Positions 1 through 7,899 of a stretch of DNA of 64,000 nt are shown here, in pieces (within the stretch, counting starts at the first letter, position 1; the number at the start of each line of letters is the position of its first letter). The notes under the pieces were generated by a model. It searched no databases, was not told where the DNA came from, and saw nothing but the letters and a program-made list of their open reading frames with translations. The position numbers and the translations under genes were made by a program. Origin of the DNA: Caldalkalibacillus salinus (GTDB lineage: Bacteria; Bacillota; Bacilli; Caldalkalibacillales; JCM-10596); the NCBI RefSeq assembly GCF_016745835.1, contig NZ_JAERVL010000015.1:1-64000 (forward strand). Direction: 5' to 3'.

Positions 1-368
1 TCTGTGTCCGCTTCAGCTTCCACTGCTGCTTCTTCGGTGCCTGCTTCTACATTAGTATCAGTGTCCGCTTCAACTTCCGTCACTTTATGATCTTTATTAT
101 ATTGTACAAATTTGACTTTATCTGTTGCGATGTCTCTCACTTGCCACCCTTTATGAGAGCCTTCTAGCTCTCTTACAGTTTGTGACACCAGTTGTCCGTG
201 ATGATTATACGCTTGTTTACTCAGTTCTCCTGCTTCTTGAGCAGATACGGAAGCACCTGCTGAAATGAATGCAGAAGTCGCAAGTGACATCGACATCAAC
301 ACAGGGAGTAATTTTTTTCGATAGTTTGGTTTTTCAGATCGTTCATTAAAGGGTCTACCTGCTGTCAT
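1..368 (-). CDS. Exported acidic-tail protein, C-terminus outside window
   Basis: This partial gene reads off the left edge. The ATG at 368 follows an AGGAGG ribosome binding site about 8 nt upstream. The first 122 residues show a basic N-terminus (RSEKPNYRKK), a hydrophobic stretch near residues 19-38 and an Ala-X-Ala-like end (SVSAQEA), so it is probably exported by a signal peptide. The next part is polar (residues about 40-90). The visible end is a low-complexity tail rich in Glu, Ala, Asp and Thr (EADTDTNVEAGTEEAAVEAE). At DNA level the tail contains an imperfect direct repeat, positions 1-21 against 58-78. I do not recognise a family. It could be a surface or cell-wall-associated protein. 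The tail may continue as repeats beyond the window. Confidence 0.75.
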   Translation of the reverse strand, partial: MTAGRPFNERSEKPNYRKKLLPVLMSMSLATSAFISAGASVSAQEAGELSKQAYNHHGQLVSQTVRELEGSHKGWQVRDIATDKVKFVQYNKDHKVTEVEADTDTNVEAGTEEAAVEAEADT

Positions 369-486
369 GATGTTTTACCTCCTTTAAATCAAATCTTCCT
401 CATAGTGTCTGGCTTTAGTTCCCAGTGCTGTATTCTTTTATTTACATTATCATTTATGTATAGGCATCACCTACTTCCTAGTATTT

Positions 487-508
487 AAGCAGCTTGTATT
501 TGCTGCTT
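487..508. other. Small hairpin in intergenic DNA
   Basis: The inverted repeat AAGCAGC / GCTGCTT (487-493 with 502-508, 8-nt loop) lies between the 3' end of the small minus-strand gene at 612 and the exported-protein gene. No T-run follows on either strand, so a terminator role is uncertain. The rest of 369-611 is AT-rich and shows nothing else I can support. Confidence 0.3.
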
Positions 509-605
509 GTCTACTAATGTAAAGTAAAAATGTTTTGATTCTATGATAAGAATAAGAAAAGATTATGATCTATTTTTTAAATCATTTATTAGTAAAGTTG
601 GAATA

Positions 606-631
606 GGTACCCTAATCTTGATTAAGGTACC
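606..631. terminator. Dyad over the stop codon of the 612 gene
   Basis: GGTACC (606-611) pairs with GGTACC (626-631), and TAATC (613-617) pairs with GATTA (620-624). This makes a nearly perfect 26-bp dyad that includes the TAG stop of the minus-strand gene. It lacks a following U-tract. It may be a transcript-end stabilising hairpin or a weak terminator. Confidence 0.35.
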
Positions 632-941
632 GGTATAGATGTTTAAACTCTCCACTATATAATATGACTAAGGCGATAACGTATCGGTGATAACGCTGAT
701 CTATAGGAGGTTCATATTCCTTTAATTCCTGGTGTATATTTTGGAGATGAATCACGATTTTGGGGTGACTTGCAATAGATTTTGCCATTCGTTTTGCATA
801 TTCTCTTGCTTGTTGATCTCTAGGACACAAATCCACAAGGTCGTTGAATGTCATGTTGTACTGTGCTAGCAAAGACTTATATTGTTGTATCTCATTCATA
901 AGTGCATCTTTTCTCGTCCTTGTTAGCATCTGCCTTAACAT
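612..941 (-). CDS. Small hypothetical protein (109 aa)
   Basis: The reading frame opens at 947, but the third codon (ATG at 941) sits 8 nt from an AGGAG ribosome binding site, while the first ATG is only 2 nt from it, so I place the start at 941. The protein is basic at its N-terminus and mostly helical in character, with no signal peptide or obvious membrane segment. Its C-terminal half contains an aromatic block (RYHRYVIALVILYSGEFKHLY). It has two cysteines at most and no metal-binding pattern. I do not recognise a family. A good ribosome binding site and flanking terminator-like hairpins support a real single gene. Confidence 0.6.
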   Translation of the reverse strand: MLRQMLTRTRKDALMNEIQQYKSLLAQYNMTFNDLVDLCPRDQQAREYAKRMAKSIASHPKIVIHLQNIHQELKEYEPPIDQRYHRYVIALVILYSGEFKHLYRYLNQD

Positions 942-963
942 ATTCATCTCTCCTATCTCTTAT

Positions 964-994
964 AAAAAACCCCTCACCTAGGGAGGGTGAGGGG
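964..994 (-). terminator. Rho-independent terminator after acidic lipoprotein
   Basis: On the minus strand CCCCTCACC (986-994) pairs perfectly with GGTGAGGGG (970-978) around a 7-nt loop, followed by six T (969-964). It ends the transcript of the lipoprotein gene at 1092-1388 before the next gene starts at 941. Confidence 0.85.
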
Positions 995-1091
995 TACTAT
1001 GGGTCATAGGGGTAATGTGTGATACAAAAAGTATTTTTGCCTCAATGTACTGCTACATTAGACTTAATCACTCATGATTTCTTTATGGTTT

Positions 1092-1388
1092 TTATTGATC
1101 TTGCTCTTCTTGTTCATTGTCTTCAACAGATTCTTCTTCAGACTCTTCAGAGCCCTCTTCATCTAGTGTGTTATCTCCTAGATCTGTTTCACTGTCTTCA
1201 GGTGCATCGACAGGACCATCCTCTTCCATACCGCCTTCAGGAGCGTCAGGCTCTTCATTCATTGACGGTGCTTCCATATCTTCTTCTAGTCCTGGTTCTG
1301 CTGGTTCTTCTCCAGCACAAGCCGCAAGTGCACCTATAGACAGAATTGCAACTAATAGCAATAAACTTTTCTTGCTGAATAATTTCAT
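1092..1388 (-). CDS. Highly acidic small lipoprotein
   Basis: The 98-residue product starts with a lysine-rich n-region and a hydrophobic core ending in the lipobox LAAC (Cys24), so it should be lipidated and held on the outer face of the membrane. After Cys24 nearly every second residue is Glu or Asp (EEPAEPGLEED, EESEEESVEDNEQEEQ), with interspersed Pro, Gly and Ser. No fold is evident, so it is probably an extended polyanionic tail. The AGGAGG ribosome binding site ends 7 nt before the ATG. It is a single-gene unit with its own terminator. A role as an ion or surface-charge buffer is only a guess. No family is recognised. The open frames on the opposite strand here are low-complexity mirrors. 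Confidence 0.7.
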   Translation of the reverse strand: MKLFSKKSLLLLVAILSIGALAACAGEEPAEPGLEEDMEAPSMNEEPDAPEGGMEEDGPVDAPEDSETDLGDNTLDEEGSEESEEESVEDNEQEEQDQ

Positions 1389-1531
1389 ATGATCTCCTCC
1401 TTTGATGTTATGAGCTGTGTTTTTTGTGCTGCATGTATAATATACAAAGGAAAGATGACCATTCTATTTTTGAACTGCTAACAATTTATTAAAAAAATAT
1501 GAAGGAATTGTGTTCGGGTCATGGTCATAAG

Positions 1532-1561
1532 AAAAAAGAGCCACAGCTTACCCTGTGACTC
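1532..1561 (-). terminator. Terminator after the subtilisin gene
   Basis: On the minus strand GAGTCACAG (1561-1553) pairs with CTGTGGCTC (1546-1538), with one G-T pair and a 6-nt loop, followed by six T (1537-1532). It sits 29 nt past the protease stop codon. Confidence 0.85.
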
Positions 1562-1589
1562 AGGTTCAAGTGATTAACTTGGACGGGGT

Positions 1590-2711
1590 TTATCTTCTTA
1601 TGGCATCGTAAGTCTGAACCAACCCATGGCCATACAAATGAGAATTGCCAAGGTATTGCGCGGTGTTATTGAGTAACTGACGTAACTGAGCGTTGGATAA
1701 CCATGGTTTTGCTTGCCAAACTGAAGCCGCAGCCCCGGCAACATGTGGCGAAGCCATAGATGTGCCGTTAAGAGAAGAATAACCATTACCAGGCACTGTG
1801 CTTAAGATGTTAACCCCGGGAGCAGATATTTCAACCGCCGGTCCATGACTTGAGAAGGATGCACGGTTGTTGTTGCTATCAGTGGCTGCTACGGCCATGA
1901 CAGAATCATACTTAGCAGGGTAACCCACAGTGTCTCCCCATCCGGAGCTGTTTCCACTGTTCCCAGCAGCAGCTACAAGTAAGATACCTCTATTATAAGC
2001 GTAGTCACACCAGTCTTTTAAAATGGATGAGCTTGAAGATCCCCCTAAACTCATATTAATGACATCCATATTATTGTTGATGGACCACTCAATTCCTCTA
2101 GCGATCCCGGAGTAAGATCCTCCTCCGTTATTATCTAGCACCTTAACTGCGTATAATTGTGCACTTGGGGCAACGCCCAACACACCAACATGGTTATTAA
2201 GGGCTGCCACGGTCCCTGCTACGTGTGTACCATGACCGTTCCCATCATAATAGGGGTCACGATTGGCACTATCTGTAAACACGGAGTACCCATCGTAAAC
2301 TGTAAGATCTTCATGGCTTCTGTCTATCCCTGTATCAAGAATGGCGACCTGTACACCACTACCGGTATACCCTGCATTTTGAGCATCTGTCCCTTGTACA
2401 CGTGGAACCCCCCAAGGCACGGTCTGCGTCGCTTCCACTTCAGCATCTATTTCTACGGCTTTTACCTGTGGGTTTTTCTTTAGACCTTCAGCCTGTTTCT
2501 CTGTTAGTTCCACATGCACAACAGGCAAGTGCTCAAACTCATATAAAATCTCAGCATCTTCAACACCAAAACTGTTTAAAACATTAGCCTCAATCTCTTC
2601 GGTAAACTGTACGAGATACTCTTCTTGCTCTGCTTCTGTGGCAAATACCACCGGTGATACCAGCATGAAACATAAAGATAAAGCTAATGCAATGGACAAA
2701 AACTTCTTCAT
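1590..2711 (-). CDS. Secreted subtilisin-family serine protease
   Basis: The 373-residue pre-pro-enzyme has a Sec signal peptide (residues 1-25, cut near VVFATEA). An I9-type inhibitor propeptide follows (about 30-92) and then the S8 catalytic domain, starting near TQTVPWGV. The triad is Asp126 (ILDTGID), His163 (GHGTHVAG) and Ser318 ([11 protein letters not shown]); Asn251 (AAAGN) is the oxyanion residue. Length and order match alkaline proteases of the subtilisin type. It hydrolyses extracellular protein for nutrition. A single Cys235 means no intramolecular disulfide. A good ribosome binding site (AGGAGG) precedes the ATG. The gene diverges from an HTH-TPR regulator, which may control it, much as NprR controls its neighbouring protease gene. 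That link is inference. Confidence 0.95.
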   Translation of the reverse strand: MKKFLSIALALSLCFMLVSPVVFATEAEQEEYLVQFTEEIEANVLNSFGVEDAEILYEFEHLPVVHVELTEKQAEGLKKNPQVKAVEIDAEVEATQTVPWGVPRVQGTDAQNAGYTGSGVQVAILDTGIDRSHEDLTVYDGYSVFTDSANRDPYYDGNGHGTHVAGTVAALNNHVGVLGVAPSAQLYAVKVLDNNGGGSYSGIARGIEWSINNNMDVINMSLGGSSSSSILKDWCDYAYNRGILLVAAAGNSGNSSGWGDTVGYPAKYDSVMAVAATDSNNNRASFSSHGPAVEISAPGVNILSTVPGNGYSSLNGTSMASPHVAGAAASVWQAKPWLSNAQLRQLLNNTAQYLGNSHLYGHGLVQTYDAIRR

Positions 2712-2958
2712 TCAACAGTCCTCCTAAAATTTTGATATGTCTCCCTCAGGAGCACTTTCATTGTATGGAGATTACTGTCCATTTTCAATATTTTATAAAC
2801 ATTACAAAAAATAGATATTTTTTACATGCCATTTTTACTCGGTCAGCATCATGTTTTGTCTTTCTGTCATAAACTTGTGAAAACATACAGCTTCAACTTT
2901 TACTTAAATACTCTTTTTATCACCGACATGGGTTTTACCTCAAACAACATGACTCAAA

Positions 2959-2988
2959 TTGATAGTTGACTGAATATTCTTGTATAAT
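2959..2988 (+). promoter_or_regulatory. Sigma-A-like promoter of the HTH-TPR regulator
   Basis: TTGATA (2959-2964) and TATAAT (2983-2988) are separated by 18 nt. The predicted start near 2995 leaves a very short leader containing the GAGGTGG ribosome binding site before the ATG at 3007. I see no equally clear promoter for the divergent protease in 2712-2958. Confidence 0.6.
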
Positions 2989-3006
2989 GAGGCGTGAGGT
3001 GGCTTT

Positions 3007-4275
3007 ATGAATCTTGGTAAACGTATTGATCGGTTAAGGAAAAATCGACACATGTCTCAACAAGCCCTGTGTAAAGGTATCATCTCTTCTGCCCACCTGA
3101 GTAACATCAAACGCGGTCGATATGCCCCAGCAGAAGACATTCTTCAATTGTTAGCGGAAAGATTACACGTCCCACTTGATTACCTCCTTCATCATGATCA
3201 GGAATGCCCTCAAGTTGAATCCAAACTCCAGCTATTGAAGCAACATCTCTTTTTACACAACGTTGTCATGTCCAAGCAAATGTTGATCCATATAGAAAAA
3301 GCGCATCCGTATATTACCTCAGTCACTCAAGAATTTTGGTTCTACACCTTGTCCTGTTTATATGAATTGAGACATGGTACCCCTGAGGAAGCACTGCCCT
3401 TTTACGAGCATCATATCGACACCCTCGTAGATGAAGAAGCACTCACTCATCTCCATCATACGGTACAAGAGTCGTACTACCAATTACGCGCAACAATCGC
3501 TTTCTATCAAGCCCAATATGAAGAAAGTTTGTATTGGAGTAAAAAACAGAGAAGCGTCACCATACAGCCCCTAGCCAAAGCGGATGTCCTCCATAATATA
3601 GGTATGGCCTTTCTGCAGTTATGTCAACGGAACGAAAGCCGCCAAGCTTTAGAAAAAGCATTGCACATTTATAAACAAAATGGTCAATCTTACAAGGCCT
3701 GCAAAACATTAAACGTGTTATTTGTCCTACTATGGGAGTTAGAAGATTACACTTTAGCGGAGGAAAAGTTACACCAGGCCTATTACATCGCTTTAGAACA
3801 CACGTATGACCAACTACTGGCCAGTATCCAATATCATTTCGGTCTGTTATATAAGACGAAGGGCCTCTCTACTTTGGCAAAAGATTGCTTCGCTCACGCT
3901 TCTACCCAAATGGAACAATCAGACTCTCGAGATATTAATCATGTTCTCTGCTCCTGGATGGAGCTTTTGCTAGAAGAGGAAAGGGTGGAAGAAGCGACAA
4001 AGATATTACATAAGGCTGAACAACATGTTCATTCGGAGGGTGACAAACATCATCTTCTCGTATTAAAAGCGAAAATACATGCGATTAATGGAGAAAACGC
4101 TAAGTATATTAAGTTGATGAACAAATCCATTCATTATTTTCATGAGAAAAAACATTGGCGACAGGTGGAACATTTTTCACGGGAACTAGCAGAGCATTTA
4201 TATCATGAAAGAAGGTACAAAATGTCCGCGGACTTCTTTAGACGTACGGTTGAAGCGATACAGTACCAAAAATAA
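3007..4275 (+). CDS. XRE-type HTH regulator with TPR domain (RNPP-like)
   Basis: This 422-residue protein has an N-terminal Cro/CI-type helix-turn-helix (about residues 3-62, with SQQALCKGIISSAHLSNIKR as the recognition region). About 350 residues of helical tetratricopeptide-like repeats follow, for example around ALEKALHIYKQNGQSYKAC and LAEEKLHQAYYIALEHTYDQL. This layout is that of RNPP-family receptors (PlcR, NprR, PrgX), which change DNA binding when a short secreted peptide enters the TPR groove. It is divergent from a secreted protease gene and is followed after 10 nt by a 29-codon ORF, the same layout as NprR with NprX and a protease. The domain call is solid. The peptide-receptor role and the target are inferred. 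A peptide-independent TPR regulator is the main alternative. Confidence 0.85.
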   Translation: MNLGKRIDRLRKNRHMSQQALCKGIISSAHLSNIKRGRYAPAEDILQLLAERLHVPLDYLLHHDQECPQVESKLQLLKQHLFLHNVVMSKQMLIHIEKAHPYITSVTQEFWFYTLSCLYELRHGTPEEALPFYEHHIDTLVDEEALTHLHHTVQESYYQLRATIAFYQAQYEESLYWSKKQRSVTIQPLAKADVLHNIGMAFLQLCQRNESRQALEKALHIYKQNGQSYKACKTLNVLFVLLWELEDYTLAEEKLHQAYYIALEHTYDQLLASIQYHFGLLYKTKGLSTLAKDCFAHASTQMEQSDSRDINHVLCSWMELLLEEERVEEATKILHKAEQHVHSEGDKHHLLVLKAKIHAINGENAKYIKLMNKSIHYFHEKKHWRQVEHFSRELAEHLYHERRYKMSADFFRRTVEAIQYQK

Positions 4276-4285
4276 GGAGGAAAAT

Positions 4286-4375
4286 ATGAAGGGTTTCGCA
4301 GGTGGAAGTGACCGAGGCGTTGTTGGAGGACTATTCAAAAGGCCAAAGCTACACAAGCTCGGCCTTTTTTATTAG
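4286..4375 (+). CDS. Candidate 29-aa peptide downstream of RNPP-like regulator
   Basis: A very good ribosome binding site (AAGGAGG, 5 nt spacing) lies across the regulator stop codon and is followed by ATG at 4286 and an open frame of 29 codons ending in TAG. The peptide starts MKGFAGGSDRGVVGGLF and ends with the basic stretch KRPKLHKLGLFY. It is glycine-rich and lacks a classic signal peptide, unlike PapR or NprX. Its last third is encoded by the arms of the terminator hairpin, so the end may be incidental. The position, the spacing and the ribosome binding site argue for translation. It may be a signalling peptide precursor for the regulator, a leader peptide, or a chance ORF. Confidence 0.45.
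   Translation: MKGFAGGSDRGVVGGLFKRPKLHKLGLFY
4338..4370 (+). terminator. Terminator of the regulator-peptide unit
   Basis: AAAGGCC (4338-4344) pairs with GGCCTTT (4361-4367), and AGCT (4347-4350) with AGCT (4356-4359), around a 5-nt loop. The T-run covers 4365-4370. The hairpin lies inside the coding frame of the 29-residue ORF. Confidence 0.8.
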
Positions 4376-4444
4376 CTTCAATATGAAAGTCTGCTTTTAT
4401 CTACTTCTGAAAAATTCAGCATATAACCTAGGACAATGGCCCTT

Positions 4445-4472
4445 ACGATACGATCCAAGATGACATATGGTA
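4445..4472 (+). promoter_or_regulatory. Sigma-K-like promoter of the YjcZ-type gene
   Basis: An AC at 4445-4446 and CATATGGTA at 4464-4472 are separated by 17 nt, matching the known sigma-K pattern (AC, 16-17 nt, CATANNNTA). The predicted start near 4480 is just ahead of the AAGGAGG ribosome binding site (4488-4494). Sigma-K is encoded in this window at 15457-16167. Confidence 0.5.
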
Positions 4473-4502
4473 TAGTACAGTCATCAAAAGGAGGGATTGT
4501 TC

Positions 4503-4583
4503 ATGGGTTATAACAACTTCGCGTTGATTGTGGTGCTTTTCGTCCTTCTTATCATCGTAGGATGCGAATGCAACATCTACTAA
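4503..4583 (+). CDS. YjcZ-type sporulation mini-protein (26 aa)
   Basis: The ORF is preceded by AAGGAGG with 8 nt spacing. The peptide starts MGYNNFALIVVLFVLLIIVG and ends CECNIY, so it is a tyrosine-containing N-terminus, one hydrophobic segment (FALIVVLF.LLIIVG is the family hallmark) and a short cysteine-containing tail. This is the pattern of the YjcZ family of small sporulation-associated membrane peptides, whose biochemical role is not known. The candidate sigma-K promoter would place expression in the mother cell late in sporulation. It is a single-gene unit ended by the hairpin at 4644-4671. It is too short for ordinary gene finders. Confidence 0.8.
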   Translation: MGYNNFALIVVLFVLLIIVGCECNIY

Positions 4584-4643
4584 AATAGACTTTGGGATCC
4601 ATGATGAGACTTCCGGTTTGAAAAAAAGGTTTTTCTATAATCT

Positions 4644-4672
4644 AAAAGGACACGGCACGCCGTGTCCTTTTT
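4644..4672. terminator. Bidirectional terminator between YjcZ-type gene and rocA
   Basis: AAAAGGACACGGC (4644-4656) is perfectly complementary to GCCGTGTCCTTTT (4659-4671). With T-rich tails in both directions it can end the YjcZ-type transcript on plus and the rocDA transcript on minus. Confidence 0.85.
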
Positions 4673-4746
4673 ACATATATCATTCGTATCCGTTAGTTGT
4701 ATTGATGAGTTCTTAAAAGCTAGATCGACGTCAAAACGTTTATTTT

Positions 4747-6294
4747 TTAAAACATCTCAGAAATGGTTTTCGCTTGCATGTGTAAAATGAGATAATCCGG
4801 TCCGCCAGCTTTGGAGTCTGTACCAGACATCTTGAACCCACCGAACGGTTGGTACCCCACAATGGCACCAGTACAGTTACGGTTAAAGTATAGATTTCCT
4901 ACATGGAAGTCATGCTTAGCTTTCTCCAAGTGAGCTGAATTTTGTGAGATGACAGCGCCGGTTAGACCATATTCTGTGTTGTTGGCAATGTCGATTGCGT
5001 GATCGAAATCTTTAGCTTTACTAAATGCGACGACAGGTCCAAAAATTTCTTCCTGCATGATGCGTGCTTCAGGGTCTAAATCAGCGAAGACAGTGGGTTG
5101 AATAAAGTAACCTTTGCTGTCATCTCCTTCTCCACCTGCCACGAGACGTCCTTCGTTTTTACCGATATCAATATACCCCATGATCTTCTTATAAGCTGCA
5201 TCATCAATGACAGGTCCCATGTAGACGTCACGAGAAACGGGTTCTCCGACACTGAGTTCTTTTGTGATCTTAGCCACTTTTTCTAGGACCTCATCATAAA
5301 CATCTTCATGAACGACGGCGCGGGAACCTGCAGAACACTTCTGACCAGAGAATCCAAATGCAGATACCACAATTGATTCAGCCGCTAGGTCTAGATCAGC
5401 TTCTTTGTCTACGACGACAGTGTCTTTCCCACCCATTTCAACGATCACACGCTTGAGATGGTTTTGACCTTCTTGTACTTTTGCTGCTCGTTCATATAAC
5501 CGAACCCCTACATCACGAGAGCCTGTGAACGTGATTAAGCTGGTCTTCGGATGATCTACAAGATAATCCCCTACTTCAGAACCACTTCCGGGCACGTAGT
5601 TGACGACTCCCTTGGGCATACCAGCCTGTTCTAATACCTCTACAAACTTTGCTGATACAACAGGTGTGGTACTTGCAGGTTTGAGTAGAACGGTGTTACC
5701 TGTTACCATTGGGGCGACTGTCGTCCCGGCCATGATAGCAAAGGCAAAGTTCCATGGTGAGATTGTCACAGTCACACCTGTTGGCGTGTAGATATAACGA
5801 TTAAGCTCCCCTTCACGGCTGTTAACAACCTTACCATCTTTAAGTGCAACCATTTGTCGTGCGTAATACTCCATAAAGTCGATCGCTTCTGCTGTATCTG
5901 CGTCCGCTTCCTTCCATGGTTTTCCCGCTTCCTTTACAAGCCATGCAGAAAATTCATGCTTACGACGACGAACGATGGCCGCTGCGCGGACTAAAATTTT
6001 AGCACGTTCTTCAGGGTCCACTTTTCTCCAAGATTGAAAGACTTCATCCGCAGATACAATCGCTTTCTCAGCGAGTTGTTGGTCTGCTTTAGATACGACC
6101 CCAATAATCTCCTCTTTGTTAGAAGGATTACGAGAGATGATTTTATCCTCGGTTGAAACACGTTCACCATTAATGATAAGTGGATACTCTTTCCCTAACT
6201 CGCTTTCGACTTGCTTAAGTGCTTCTTCAAAAGCCACTCGATTCTCATCAACCTTAAAGTCTGTAAAAGGTTCGTGTTTATACGGTGTAAACAT
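4747..6294 (-). CDS. rocA: 1-Pyrroline-5-carboxylate dehydrogenase RocA
   Basis: The enzyme oxidises L-glutamate gamma-semialdehyde (in equilibrium with pyrroline-5-carboxylate) to glutamate with NAD+, the last step of arginine, ornithine and proline breakdown in the cytosol. The 515-residue length equals that of Bacillus RocA. The aldehyde dehydrogenase residues are Glu286 (VEMGGK) and Cys320 (GFSGQKC), with the SPWNFAFAI region near 179. The frame extends 18 codons upstream, but GGAGGGG lies just ahead of the ATG at 6294 and the protein then begins [13 protein letters not shown] as in the family, so I start there. It is the second gene after rocD (109 nt gap) and is probably cotranscribed from the sigma-54 promoter at 7693-7711. 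Confidence 0.96.
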   Translation of the reverse strand: MFTPYKHEPFTDFKVDENRVAFEEALKQVESELGKEYPLIINGERVSTEDKIISRNPSNKEEIIGVVSKADQQLAEKAIVSADEVFQSWRKVDPEERAKILVRAAAIVRRRKHEFSAWLVKEAGKPWKEADADTAEAIDFMEYYARQMVALKDGKVVNSREGELNRYIYTPTGVTVTISPWNFAFAIMAGTTVAPMVTGNTVLLKPASTTPVVSAKFVEVLEQAGMPKGVVNYVPGSGSEVGDYLVDHPKTSLITFTGSRDVGVRLYERAAKVQEGQNHLKRVIVEMGGKDTVVVDKEADLDLAAESIVVSAFGFSGQKCSAGSRAVVHEDVYDEVLEKVAKITKELSVGEPVSRDVYMGPVIDDAAYKKIMGYIDIGKNEGRLVAGGEGDDSKGYFIQPTVFADLDPEARIMQEEIFGPVVAFSKAKDFDHAIDIANNTEYGLTGAVISQNSAHLEKAKHDFHVGNLYFNRNCTGAIVGYQPFGGFKMSGTDSKAGGPDYLILHMQAKTISEMF

Positions 6295-6403
6295 ATTTTC
6301 CCCTCCAATATCACTTTTTTGTGAAATTTCCCTCAACAGAAAACGCATTCAAAATCTTTCTACTTAAAGATAACAACTTTTGTGGTGTCTTGTAAATATG
6401 AAT

Positions 6404-7606
6404 CTATTTTGCTAGAACGTCATAAATACGCTCAATAGCCCAATCTAGATCTTCTTGGGAGATGATTAAAGGCGGCGCAATACGAATGACATTCTCGTGC
6501 GTTTCCTTACACAGTAGCCCTTTTTCCTTTAATTGCTCACAGTACTTTCTTGCTGGTTCATTGAGCTCGATGCCCACAAACAAACCTCTGCCTCGCACTT
6601 CTGTAATCATGGGATTCTCGATCTTTCTTAATTGATCTATGAGATAGGTGCCTAGTTCTAAAGAACGTTGGATCAGGTTTTCTTCCTCAAGTACTTCTAG
6701 TGCCGCGACAGAAACCGCACTCGCTAAAGGATTGCCGCCGAACGTTGAACCGTGTGATCCTGGCTCAAATACCCCTAAAATATCCTGGTTTGCCGCTACG
6801 ACGGAAATCGGCATGACACCTCCACCTAGTGCTTTACCGAGTATATAAATATCAGGGACGACTTCATCCCAGTCACAAGCAAACCATTGACCGGAGCGCC
6901 CTAACCCTGCTTGAATCTCGTCGGCCATGAATAACACTTTTTGCTCTGTACATAGCTCACGTACCTGCTTCAAGTAACCTTCAGGCGGGATATTAATCCC
7001 TGCTTCACCTTGAATCGGTTCTATTAAGAAAGCCGCTGTATGCTCTGTGATCGCTTCTCTTAGGGCTTCTATATCCCCATAAGGAATAACCTTGATGCCT
7101 GGTAGCAACGGTCCAAAGCCACGTTGGTACTCTTCACTAGAAGAAAGTGATACAGCTGTTAGCGTACGCCCATGGAAGTTGTCTTCGCACACGATAATTT
7201 CCGCTTGATTTTCAGGGACACCTTTGACGTCATACGCCCAGCGACGTGCAGCTTTAATCGCTGTTTCAACAGCCTCTACCCCTGTGTTCATAGGAAGCAC
7301 CATGTCTTTATTGGTCAGCTTTGAAACCTTTTCATAGAATGGTGCAAGCTGATCGTTATGGAAGGCGCGTGACGTTAACGTGATTTTATCCGCTTGATTT
7401 TTCAAGGCTGCAATGATCTTGGGGTGACAATGCCCTTGATTCACAGCGGAGTAGGCACTGAGCATATCCAAGTACTCGTTCCCCTCCGGATCCTTGACCC
7501 AGGCTCCTTTTCCTTCCGAAATGACGATGGGCAATGGATGATAATTTTTTGCGCCATAATTTTCCGTTTGTTCAATAATGGTCTTGGTCCTTGTCGTGTT
7601 TGTCAT
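6404..7606 (-). CDS. rocD: Ornithine aminotransferase RocD
   Basis: RocD transfers the delta-amino group of ornithine to 2-oxoglutarate, giving glutamate semialdehyde for RocA. The 400-residue protein is a class III PLP aminotransferase. The PLP lysine is Lys258 ([10 protein letters not shown]), with [11 protein letters not shown] near 228-237 and the [15 protein letters not shown] block near 107-121. The frame opens with a GTG at 7627, but the AGGAGG ribosome binding site lies inside that extension. The ATG at 7606 gives the family N-terminus ([21 protein letters not shown]). It is first in a rocD-rocA unit and divergent from rocR. No arginase or arginine permease gene is adjacent. Confidence 0.96.
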   Translation of the reverse strand: MTNTTRTKTIIEQTENYGAKNYHPLPIVISEGKGAWVKDPEGNEYLDMLSAYSAVNQGHCHPKIIAALKNQADKITLTSRAFHNDQLAPFYEKVSKLTNKDMVLPMNTGVEAVETAIKAARRWAYDVKGVPENQAEIIVCEDNFHGRTLTAVSLSSSEEYQRGFGPLLPGIKVIPYGDIEALREAITEHTAAFLIEPIQGEAGINIPPEGYLKQVRELCTEQKVLFMADEIQAGLGRSGQWFACDWDEVVPDIYILGKALGGGVMPISVVAANQDILGVFEPGSHGSTFGGNPLASAVSVAALEVLEEENLIQRSLELGTYLIDQLRKIENPMITEVRGRGLFVGIELNEPARKYCEQLKEKGLLCKETHENVIRIAPPLIISQEDLDWAIERIYDVLAK

Positions 7607-7692
7607 ACTGCACCGTTCCTCCTTCACTTATTTTCATAAAAGGAGAGCTATCTCTCCGTAAACCTAGTGATATTCATCTTTCATATACCCTC

Positions 7693-7711
7693 ATGCAAAT
7701 TTTATGCCAAC
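7693..7711 (-). promoter_or_regulatory. Sigma-54 (SigL) -24/-12 promoter of rocDA
   Basis: Read on minus the site is TTGGCATAAAATTTGCA. GG at 7708-7707 and GC at 7696-7695 are exactly 12 nt apart, and both flanks match the sigma-54 consensus (TGGCAC-N5-TTGC). The expected start is near 7683. A sigma-54 activator gene (rocR) lies next door. Confidence 0.88.
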
Positions 7712-7745
7712 TTTTTTATGGCCATGACAGCAAGAACAAAACAAT

Positions 7746-7785
7746 AAAGCAAAATTATTTTTCTATTAATGAAATATTTTTGCGG
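7746..7785. promoter_or_regulatory. Candidate RocR upstream activating sites
   Basis: Two AT-rich partial dyads lie 35-90 bp upstream of the rocD -24 element: one around AGCAAAATTATTTTTCT (about 7748-7764) and one around TGAAATATTTTTGCG (about 7770-7784). Each carries a GCAAAA or TTTTGC half-site of the type RocR recognises in B. subtilis. The match is by eye only. Confidence 0.4.
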
Positions 7786-7899
7786 TGTTGCGCCCATTTT
7801 TTTGTCATAATGGTAATATGACAGTACTTATACTGAAAATAATATTTGCGGACTAAGCCCCCGCCCCTTAAAATAGCAGTAGAGAAGGAGGTCTCATAT

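Noticed and set aside
1019-1392. Plus-strand open frames antisense to the acidic lipoprotein
   Set aside because: They are serine- or leucine-rich mirror images of the Glu/Asp codons, have no ribosome binding site and lie over a supported gene.
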